DNA of 11,736 bases from Candidatus Brocadia sp. (lineage in GTDB: Bacteria > Planctomycetota > Brocadiia > Brocadiales > Brocadiaceae): the NCBI GenBank assembly GCA_030837935.1, contig JAUQXU010000092.1, forward strand, positions 1 to 11,736, given 5' to 3'. How positions within the stretch are numbered: position 1 is the first letter of the stretch; every line of letters begins with the position of its first letter. This document shows, piece by piece, positions 6,634 through 11,736 of the stretch. The notes beneath the pieces were generated by a model, which did no database searches, was not told the DNA's origin, and saw nothing but the letters and a program-made list of their open reading frames with translations. The position numbers and the translations under genes are program-made.

Positions 6634-8357
6634 TATTGCAGGCGTTGACAAAATATTATAATGAACGAATGTCGAACGCTGCGCAGGAAGGCTTTCAGCA
6701 GCAGGAAGTCCCTTTTGTTATTACTCTGAATCGGCAAGGTGATTTTGTTGGATTGATAGATACTCGTGAAGGCGATGGAAAAAAGAAAAGAGCGCGTTCT
6801 TTTTTAGTTCCCAAAGCAGTGAAAAAATCAGTCAACATAGCGGCAAATCTTTTATGGGGTACATCTGCCTATGTTTTGGGTCGCCCGAAGCCAGACAAAA
6901 AGAAAGATGCCGAAAAACTTCTTGAGCGCGCAAAAGAGCAACAAGCGAGTTTTCTCGACAGAATTAAAGAAGCATTTACCAGTATGCCTTCCGACGTGGG
7001 CATTGCTGCAGTCATCCGTTTTCTTGAGAGCAAGAATTACGAAAAACTCTTTCATCATTCATTGTGGCCTGATATAGAGGAAAGCGGAGCTAATATTACA
7101 TTTCAGCTTGAGGGCGATACCGAACTTATTTGTCAGCGTGAGACTGTAAAAAAGACAATCTTGAGCAGCCCTAAAGATGAACCAACTGATTCTCAAATCT
7201 GTCTTGTAAGCGGCAATCCAGACACATCGGCACGTCTTCATACGGCAATTAAAGGTGTTTGGGGAGCGCAGCCGTCAGGGGCGAATATTGTCTCGTTCAA
7301 TCTTGATGCCTTCAAATCCTTCGGCAAGAAACAAGGCTACAATGCGCCGATAGGCGTGAAATCAGAATTTGCTTATACAACTGCACTCAATACACTCCTT
7401 GCCAAAGGCTCACGACAGCGACTTCAGGCAGGAGATGCAAGCACAGTCTTTTGGGCGGAAAAGAAACATGAGATTGAAGACTGGTTTGCCGATATTTTCG
7501 GAGAACCGGCAAAAGGAGAATCAGGGCAAGATAATGAGGCTATCAAAGCTCTTTTTAAAAGTCCTGAAACAGGCGCCACTCCGGCGCTTGATGACAATAC
7601 GAGATTTTATGTGCTTGGCTTGTCGCCGAACGCTTCACGGATTGCCGTTCGCTTCTGGTATGCGGAAACCGTTGTCTATGTTGAGCGAAACATCAGGCAG
7701 CATTTTGAAGATATTGAAATCGTGAGACCGCCGAATCAGCCGAAGTATCTTTCTCTTTTTCGTCTGCTTGTTTCAACAGCATTGCAGGGAAAGTCGGAGA
7801 ATATCACCCCAAATCTTGCCGGTGATTTCATGAAGGCAATCCTTGCGGGAACGCCGTATCCTGCAACGCTTTTATCTTCAGCAATACGCAGGATAAGGGC
7901 GGAGCGTGAAGTTACATATCCGCGGGCATCGCTTATCAAAGCTGTGCTTGTAAGAAATGAACGATTTTACAATAAAAACGAAAAGGAGGTAATTGGCATG
8001 TCGCTTGATTTAAATAACACAAATGCAGGCTATCGTCTTGGACGGCTCTTTGCTGTTCTTGAAAAAATTCAGGAGGAAGCAAGCCCCGGCATCAATGCCA
8101 CGATTCGGGACCGTTTTTACGGCTCTGCCTCAAGCACGCCGGTTACTGTTTTTCCGCATCTGATAAAATTGAAAAACCATCACATCGCAAAACTGGAAAA
8201 TAGAGGCCACGCCGTCAATCTTGAAAAAATAATCGGAGAGATTGTAGATGATGTTAAAGACTTCCCCGGTCACCTGAGTCTGGACGATCAAGGAAGGTTT
8301 GCGGTCGGTTATTATCACCAAAGGCAGGATTTCTTCAAAAAGAAAGATAATAACTAA
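6630..8357 (+). CDS. cas8c: Cas8c (Csd1), large subunit of type I-C Cascade
   Basis: Cas8c recognises the PAM and helps open target DNA in the type I-C effector. The 575-residue protein shows the Csd1 family pattern: start MILQALTKYYNERM, LLWGTSAYVLGRPK (74-87), CLVSGNPDTSARLHTAIKGV (191-210), and GAQPSGANIVSFNLDAFKSFGKKQGYNAP (212-240), which is the most conserved block. The GTG start overlaps the cas5 stop by four bases and has a perfect ribosome binding site. The last 119 residues also appear to be translated separately as Cas11c from an internal start at 7998. The next gene, cas7, begins 28 bases after the stop. No truncation or frameshift is visible. Confidence 0.96.
   Translation: MILQALTKYYNERMSNAAQEGFQQQEVPFVITLNRQGDFVGLIDTREGDGKKKRARSFLVPKAVKKSVNIAANLLWGTSAYVLGRPKPDKKKDAEKLLERAKEQQASFLDRIKEAFTSMPSDVGIAAVIRFLESKNYEKLFHHSLWPDIEESGANITFQLEGDTELICQRETVKKTILSSPKDEPTDSQICLVSGNPDTSARLHTAIKGVWGAQPSGANIVSFNLDAFKSFGKKQGYNAPIGVKSEFAYTTALNTLLAKGSRQRLQAGDASTVFWAEKKHEIEDWFADIFGEPAKGESGQDNEAIKALFKSPETGATPALDDNTRFYVLGLSPNASRIAVRFWYAETVVYVERNIRQHFEDIEIVRPPNQPKYLSLFRLLVSTALQGKSENITPNLAGDFMKAILAGTPYPATLLSSAIRRIRAEREVTYPRASLIKAVLVRNERFYNKNEKEVIGMSLDLNNTNAGYRLGRLFAVLEKIQEEASPGINATIRDRFYGSASSTPVTVFPHLIKLKNHHIAKLENRGHAVNLEKIIGEIVDDVKDFPGHLSLDDQGRFAVGYYHQRQDFFKKKDNN
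7981..7990 (+). promoter_or_regulatory. Internal ribosome binding site for cas11c
   Basis: AAAAGGAGGT sits inside cas8c, ending seven bases before an in-frame ATG at 7998. A match this strong within a coding sequence, equal to those before cas5 and cas8c, is unlikely to be chance. Confidence 0.8.
7998..8357 (+). CDS. cas11c: Cas11c small subunit from internal in-frame start in cas8c
   Basis: In type I-C systems the small subunit Cas11 is known to be made from an internal start within cas8c, and several copies line the belly of Cascade. Here an in-frame ATG (Met457 of Cas8c) follows AAAAGGAGGT (7981-7990) at a seven-base spacing and would give a 119-residue protein sharing the Cas8c stop. The product starts MSLDLNNTNAGYRLGRLFAV and is largely helical in appearance: a helix about 7-30, an RDRFYGSAS turn, a helix about 56-70 (HLIKLKNHHIAKLEN), a helix about 73-90, and the C-terminal GRFAVGYYHQRQDFF. 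This fits the Cas11 helical bundle and the size of known Cas11c. It shares every base with cas8c, so a simple gene caller would miss it. The site is seen directly; separate translation is inferred from the family. Confidence 0.85.
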   Translation: MSLDLNNTNAGYRLGRLFAVLEKIQEEASPGINATIRDRFYGSASSTPVTVFPHLIKLKNHHIAKLENRGHAVNLEKIIGEIVDDVKDFPGHLSLDDQGRFAVGYYHQRQDFFKKKDNN

Positions 8358-8385
8358 TCAATCTTAATTTAGGGAGGAATAGAAA

Positions 8386-9486
8386 ATGAGCAATCCAATC
8401 AACAACCGTTATGACTTTGTATTATTCTTTGATGTAAAGGACGGCAATCCCAACGGAGACCCGGATGCCGGAAACCTGCCGCGTGTTGATCCTGAAACAG
8501 GGCATGGGCTTGTGACGGATGTGTGTTTGAAAAGGAAGGTAAGGAATTATGTGCAGTTGACAAAAAATTGTTCTGATGGGTTTGACATTTACGTTAAAGA
8601 AAAGGCTGTTCTCGGGCGGGCGCATGTGGCAGCATTTAAGGAATTAGGTATTCAGTTAGGAGAGGAATTGAAGGCAGACCTTTCAAAAGAGGTTTATGAA
8701 TGGCTTGATGAGAATGGTTTACCGAATGGAGTGTCCATTGATGCCGATGAAGATACTGCGAAATATTGTCTCACTGTTGCATCCGATGCCGACAAGAAAG
8801 AAGTCAAAGATTGGCTGAAAGAATCGAAGCCGAGTAAAGTGGTTAAAGATGCGATTAACGCCATCTTAAAAAATGCTAAGACAAGAAGACCGACAGGAGA
8901 AGAGGTTGAGCAGGGCAGAGGGAAAATGTGCCAAAAATTTTATGACATCAGAACATTTGGCGGGGTTCTTTCCTTGAAATCAGCGCCTAACTGTGGTCAG
9001 GTGCGTGGTCCTGTTCAGTTGACCTTTGCCCGGAGCATTGGGCAGGTTGTCCCGCTTGAACACAGCATTACCCGTATGGCAGTTGCCACTGAAGCTGAGG
9101 CGGAGAAACAGCAGGGAGATAACCGTACTATGGGCAGAAAATTCACCGTTCCTTATGGACTCTATCGCTGTCATGGATTTGTCTCTGCTCCATTTGCTTC
9201 ACAGACAGGATTCAACGATGATGATCTGAATCTATTCTGGAATGCGCTTGTTGATATGTTTGAGCATGACCGCTCTGCTGCACGGGGACAGATGGCGACT
9301 CGCAAACTCATTGTTTTCAAGCATGACTCAAACATGGGCAACGCACATGCACATACGCTCTTTGAAATGGTAAAGGTTGATGCGATGGACAAACCTGCCC
9401 GTGATTTCAGCGACTACAAAAATAAGATTGCTGTGCCAACTCAGGTCAATATGCCGAAGGGCGTTACACTGGAGATAAAACTTTAA
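8386..9486 (+). CDS. cas7c: Cas7c (Csd2), Cascade backbone subunit
   Basis: Several Cas7 copies form the helical backbone that holds the crRNA spacer. The 366-residue protein opens with the family signature NRYDFVLFFDVKDGNPNGDP and AGNLPRVDPETGHGLVTDVCLKRKVRNYV (28-56). It continues with MCQKFYDIRTFGGVLS (181-196), GQVRGPVQLTFARSIGQVVP (204-223), SITRMAV and RKFTVPYGLYRCHGFVSAPFA (251-271). The region about 86-180, between the KEKAVL block and the FYDIRTFG block, is longer and more charged than I expect for Csd2, which is usually nearer 280-300 residues. It may be an inserted helical domain. The ATG has AGGGAGG (8371-8377) eight bases upstream. The gene lies 28 bases after cas8c and 17 bases before the four-helix-bundle gene. 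Confidence 0.96.
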   Translation: MSNPINNRYDFVLFFDVKDGNPNGDPDAGNLPRVDPETGHGLVTDVCLKRKVRNYVQLTKNCSDGFDIYVKEKAVLGRAHVAAFKELGIQLGEELKADLSKEVYEWLDENGLPNGVSIDADEDTAKYCLTVASDADKKEVKDWLKESKPSKVVKDAINAILKNAKTRRPTGEEVEQGRGKMCQKFYDIRTFGGVLSLKSAPNCGQVRGPVQLTFARSIGQVVPLEHSITRMAVATEAEAEKQQGDNRTMGRKFTVPYGLYRCHGFVSAPFASQTGFNDDDLNLFWNALVDMFEHDRSAARGQMATRKLIVFKHDSNMGNAHAHTLFEMVKVDAMDKPARDFSDYKNKIAVPTQVNMPKGVTLEIKL

Positions 9487-9503
9487 AAAGAGGGCATAAC
9501 ACT

Positions 9504-10076
9504 ATGACTGACCAAAATGACCTCCCGCAGCTCATACCGCCGCACGGTGGCTATCGTGAGCTACAGTCTTACCAAATGGCGGAGATTGTGTATGACGCCA
9601 CGATAGTATTTTGCGACCGTTTCATTGATCGCCGCTCCCGCACCCATGACCAGATGGTGCAGGCGGCACGCAGCGGCAAGCAAAACATAGCCGAAGGTAG
9701 TATGGCCTCAGGCACGTCCAAAAAAACAGAACTCAAGCTCATCGGAGTGGCACGGGCAAGCCTTGAAGAGTTGCTTCTTGATTTTCAGGATTATCTGCGC
9801 CAGAAGGGACTGCCTCTCTGGTCAAAAGACAATCCGAATGCCAAAGAAGTCAGAAAGCTCTGTTATCAAAAGGATAAGTCCTATTTGACTTATAAGACCT
9901 ATCTAGAGGCTTCGCTTCCTGAAGTTGCTGCAAACACCATTATCTGCCTGATTCACCAGACAAACTACCTGCTTGACCAACAGTTGCGGGCATTGGAAAA
10001 GGAGTTTCTGAAAAATGGTGGATTCACGGAAAGACTCTATCGCACACGATCACAGATGCGCAAAACAAGCAAATAG
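9504..10076 (+). CDS. Four-helix-bundle suffix-domain protein (S23/Avd-like)
   Basis: It belongs to the family of four-helix-bundle proteins first seen encoded in 23S rRNA intervening sequences and related in fold to the Avd accessory proteins of diversity-generating retroelements; the molecular function is unknown. The 190-residue protein has GGYRELQSYQMAEIVYDATIVFCDRFI (helix 1, about 15-41), RRSRTHDQMVQAARSGKQNIAEGS (43-66) with the hallmark NIAEGS, a helix with TELKLIGVARASLEELLLDFQDYLR (75-99), and a long C-terminal suffix (about 105-190). The suffix contains AANTIICLIHQTNYLLDQQLRALEKEF and ends FTERLYRTRSQMRK, which is basic. It starts 17 bases after cas7 behind AGAGGG, and cas4 begins seven bases after its stop, so it is surely co-transcribed. 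It is not a core type I-C gene. A structural or nucleic-acid-binding helper role is possible but unproven. Confidence 0.85.
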   Translation: MTDQNDLPQLIPPHGGYRELQSYQMAEIVYDATIVFCDRFIDRRSRTHDQMVQAARSGKQNIAEGSMASGTSKKTELKLIGVARASLEELLLDFQDYLRQKGLPLWSKDNPNAKEVRKLCYQKDKSYLTYKTYLEASLPEVAANTIICLIHQTNYLLDQQLRALEKEFLKNGGFTERLYRTRSQMRKTSK

Positions 10077-10083
10077 GACGTAT

Positions 10084-10713
10084 ATGACTAATAAGACTTA
10101 TAATGAAGACGAGTTAATCCAGCTCTCCGCTCTTGAGCATTACAGCTACTGCCCGCGCCAGTGCGCCCTTATCCATATCGAGCAGACCTTTGACGAGAAT
10201 CTGTATACTTTGCGTGGCAGGGCTGTGCATGAAAATGTTGACTTGGATTCTTCCCATCTCAAGGAAGGTATCAGGTATGAGCGGGCATTGCCAATATGGT
10301 CAGAACGGCTGAGGCTTGTGGGCAAGGCCGACATGGTAGAATTTCATGGAAAAGTTCCGTATCCAGTGGAATACAAATCAGGGAAGCACAGGGCAGGACA
10401 TCATGAAAACTTACAGGTTTGCGCACAGGCTATGTGCCTTGAAGAGATGCTTGGTGTGAAGGTAGAGAAAGGGGCAATCTTCTGGCATGCATCCAGGGAA
10501 AGAAAAGAGGTAGTTTTTACTGAGGACATGCGAAATAAAGTACAGGAGGTTGCCGCCGCTGTCCACAGGATGATTACAGAAAGATTCATACCGCCGCCGG
10601 TGAACGATAAACGGTGCAGGGACTGTTCACTCAAAGAATCATGTTTGCCTGATGCGGTACACAATAAGACCAGACATCAGCATTTAGCTAAAAAGCTGTT
10701 TAGCGTGGAATAA
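10084..10713 (+). CDS. cas4: Cas4 exonuclease, spacer-acquisition factor
   Basis: Cas4 is a RecB-like iron-sulfur nuclease that trims prespacers and helps select PAM-containing ends together with Cas1-Cas2. The 209-residue protein has the first cluster cysteine at Cys23 in SYCPRQC and the other three at Cys178, Cys181 and Cys187 (CRDCSLKESC). The nuclease core is RGRAVHE (His49), GKADMVEF (Asp83), VEYKSG (Glu96, Lys98) and the QVCAQAMCLEEM helix. I chose ATG 10084, preceded by ATAGGA, seven bases after the four-helix-bundle stop. An upstream in-frame ATG at 10015 lies inside the preceding gene, adds residues unlike Cas4 and has no good ribosome binding site. All key residues are present. In canonical type I-C loci cas1 follows directly; here a 671-base stretch with an MNT gene separates them. 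Confidence 0.96.
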   Translation: MTNKTYNEDELIQLSALEHYSYCPRQCALIHIEQTFDENLYTLRGRAVHENVDLDSSHLKEGIRYERALPIWSERLRLVGKADMVEFHGKVPYPVEYKSGKHRAGHHENLQVCAQAMCLEEMLGVKVEKGAIFWHASRERKEVVFTEDMRNKVQEVAAAVHRMITERFIPPPVNDKRCRDCSLKESCLPDAVHNKTRHQHLAKKLFSVE

Positions 10714-10744
10714 CATGGCAGTATAACCACAACCAAAAAGATTT

Positions 10745-10775
10745 TAACCACGAAGAACACGAAGGGCACGAAGAA
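10745..10775 (-). repeat. Dispersed CACGAAG repeat, left copy flanking the MNT gene
   Basis: TAACCACGAAGAACACGAAGG belongs to a short repeat commonly scattered in bacterial genomes. It contains three tandem 9-mers, CACGAAGAA, CACGAAGGG and CACGAAGAA (10749-10775). Its reverse complement, TTCGTGTTCTTCGTGGTTAA, matches the element at 11258-11281, so the two copies face each other across the nucleotidyltransferase gene. Confidence 0.65.
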
Positions 10776-10849
10776 AAAGGTTTGATTACAAAACAGCGGA
10801 GAACCACAATATGACAAAAGACGAAACGATAGATAAAGGAGTTCAGATT

Positions 10850-11173
10850 ATGGTTTACAGAGAAGATAAACAATTAGTTTATAAAAAGATCCATGATTAC
10901 ATACAACGCTTGAAGGAAAACAATATTCCTGTCTGGCGGTTGTATCTCTATGGGTCTTATGCGAAGAATACGTATCATAAAGACAGCGATATAGACCTTG
11001 CTGTGTTCTGGGATAAGGAGGACATAGACGGCTTTGATGAAGACGTGAAGCTTATGAAGCTCAGGTGGGATATTGACCTGCGAATTGAACCTCACTCTTT
11101 TGCCAGGACCGATTTTGACGAAACAAACCCCTATGTTAAGGAAATCATAGAAACAGGTGAGCGGATTATGTGA
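10850..11173 (+). CDS. Orphan minimal nucleotidyltransferase (MNT, MntA-like)
   Basis: The protein has the polymerase-beta-type nucleotidyltransferase signature GSYAKNTYHKDSDID, that is GS-x10-DxD, with a third acidic residue in DIDLRIE. Homologous MntA antitoxins transfer adenylyl groups onto HEPN toxins; other members modify different targets. I chose ATG 10850 (107 aa) because AAAGGAG (10835-10841) sits eight bases upstream and it gives the usual MNT length. ATG 10811, in frame behind GGAG, would add 13 residues (120 aa) and then the catalytic DxD is Asp60 and Asp62. No HEPN partner gene is adjacent: cas4 lies upstream, and the 211 bases to cas1 hold only repeats. The gene lies between cas4 and cas1, flanked by inverted dispersed repeats, so it looks like a cassette inserted into the cas operon. 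A role in CRISPR is not established. Confidence 0.85.
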   Translation: MVYREDKQLVYKKIHDYIQRLKENNIPVWRLYLYGSYAKNTYHKDSDIDLAVFWDKEDIDGFDEDVKLMKLRWDIDLRIEPHSFARTDFDETNPYVKEIIETGERIM

Positions 11174-11215
11174 TGGTATTGGGATTTCATTTTATTAAGC
11201 TATTTATGCGGGTGG

Positions 11216-11240
11216 CAAGGACAAACTATGTTTGTCCTTG
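11216..11240. repeat. Perfect 11-bp inverted repeat downstream of the MNT gene
   Basis: CAAGGACAAAC (11216-11226) pairs with GTTTGTCCTTG (11230-11240) around TAT, 43 bases after the MNT stop. The stem is strong, but TATAAATTG follows instead of a T-tract, so intrinsic termination is uncertain. It may be a terminator, an mRNA stabiliser or a mobile-repeat end. Confidence 0.6.
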
Positions 11241-11257
11241 TATAAATTGAATATTGT

Positions 11258-11281
11258 ATTTGTGTTCATTCGTGGCTAATT
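11258..11281 (+). repeat. Dispersed CACGAAG-family repeat, right copy (inverted)
   Basis: TTTGTGTTCATTCGTGGCTAAT is the opposite-orientation counterpart of the repeat at 10745-10775. GTGTTC, TTCGTGG and TAA are shared, with a one-base offset. Confidence 0.55.
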
Positions 11282-11291
11282 CAAAAGAGAC

Positions 11292-11328
11292 AACCCCCTG
11301 TATCCCCCTTTATTAAGGGGGATTTATG
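11292..11328 (+). repeat. Hairpin repeat, copy 4, before cas1
   Basis: AACCCCCTGT leads into a 9-bp stem, ATCCCCCTT (11302-11310) with AAGGGGGAT (11315-11323) around TATT. Layout and orientation match copy 3 at 3151. It ends about 57 bases before the cas1 start and may cut or stabilise the operon transcript between the MNT gene and cas1. The remaining bases up to cas1 show only its ribosome binding site AGGAGGG (11373-11379). Confidence 0.7.
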
Positions 11329-11384
11329 GGTATAACTTTGCTTTCCCCACGTTCTCGGCGGTGAATGCTGCCAGGAGGGAAATT

Positions 11385-11736
11385 ATGAAACAACTTCTCA
11401 ATACACTGTACGTAATGACCCAGGGCGCTTATCTTACATTAGACCATGAGACGGTAAAAGTGGAAGTGGAGGGTAAGACCCAACTTCAAGTGCCACTTCA
11501 TCACTTAGGGGCAATATTTACCGTTGGTAATGTGATGATGAGTCCGTTTCTTATGCACCACTGCACGAAAAACGGAAAGGCAGTGGTATTCCTTGACATG
11601 AATGGCCATTTTCTTGCAAGGGTTGTTGGCAAGACTACAGGAAATGTCCTTCTCCGGCAGGCACAGTATGAAGCGGTAAGGGATGCGCAGAAGGCCGCAT
11701 CTATTGCAAGGAATATCGTGGCGGCAAAGTTGCAGA
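11385..11736 (+). CDS. cas1: Cas1 integrase, type I-C (5' part, cut by window edge)
   Basis: Cas1 with Cas2 integrates new spacers into the CRISPR array. The 117 visible residues begin MKQLLNTLYVMTQGAYLTLD, the typical type I-C Cas1 start. The N-terminal beta domain follows with VPLHHLGAIFTVGNVMMSP (about 37-55), AVVFLDMNGHFLARVVGKT (66-84) and NVLLRQAQYEAV (87-98), then the start of the helical domain (RNIVAAKLQ). The catalytic Glu and His residues lie beyond the edge and cannot be checked. The ATG has AGGAGGG (11373-11379) six bases upstream. Cas1 is 211 bases from the MNT gene and 671 from cas4, so its coupling to the rest of the operon is looser than usual. Confidence 0.95.
   Translation, partial: MKQLLNTLYVMTQGAYLTLDHETVKVEVEGKTQLQVPLHHLGAIFTVGNVMMSPFLMHHCTKNGKAVVFLDMNGHFLARVVGKTTGNVLLRQAQYEAVRDAQKAASIARNIVAAKLQ

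Noticed and set aside
10015..10083. N-terminal extension of Cas4 from ATG 10015
   Set aside because: It lies within the end of the four-helix-bundle gene, has no good ribosome binding site, and the added residues do not resemble Cas4. ATG 10084 has AGGA at a suitable spacing.
10749..10775. Three 9-base CACGAAG units as a mini CRISPR array
   Set aside because: The units are contiguous and far too short, with no spacers. The string is a common dispersed repeat. No CRISPR array is visible anywhere in the window.
11254..11282. TTGTAT-N17-TAATTC as a promoter for cas1
   Set aside because: The -10 match is poor and the sequence falls within a dispersed repeat, so I do not support it as a promoter.

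Overview
The window is a piece of a bacterial chromosome. A tetrapyrrole-biosynthesis gene (hemA) and a convergent membrane diguanylate cyclase gene are followed by the first 8 kb of a type I-C CRISPR-Cas locus that runs off the right edge inside cas1. Moderate GC, many short GC-rich hairpin repeats (CCCCTTAATCCCC...GGGG type) and the four-helix-bundle suffix protein suggest an environmental anaerobe. An anammox planctomycete (Brocadiales) is my best guess, but this rests on general impression and is not proven by the sequence.

Layout. 26-1312: hemA (+). 1373-2887: diguanylate cyclase with an extracytoplasmic helical sensor, PAS and GGEEF domains (-). 2888-3490: no convincing gene; it holds three related hairpin repeats, a candidate promoter and a 10-bp palindrome. 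3491-3697: a broken second copy of the Cas3 HD N-terminus. 3718-5922: intact cas3. Then, all on +, cas5c, cas8c (with an internal in-frame cas11c start behind a near-perfect Shine-Dalgarno), cas7c, a four-helix-bundle gene, cas4, an orphan MNT-type nucleotidyltransferase gene, and the start of cas1. Cas2 and the CRISPR array would be expected to the right, outside the window.

How it works together. Cas5c, Cas8c, Cas11c and Cas7c would form the Cascade complex. In type I-C, Cas5 processes the crRNA in place of Cas6. Cas3 is the nuclease-helicase recruited for target degradation. Cas4 and Cas1 (with an off-window Cas2) handle spacer acquisition.

What is unusual is the accessory content. The canonical order cas3-cas5-cas8c-cas7-cas4-cas1-cas2 is interrupted twice: by a four-helix-bundle (S23/Avd-like) protein tightly spaced between cas7 and cas4, and by a lone minimal nucleotidyltransferase between cas4 and cas1. 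The nucleotidyltransferase gene is flanked by inverted copies of a dispersed repeat, as if it were an inserted cassette. A truncated, divergent cas3 start sits immediately upstream of the working cas3, and a hairpin repeat has landed between cas3 and cas5. The two inserted genes are the best candidates for an undescribed CRISPR-associated function.
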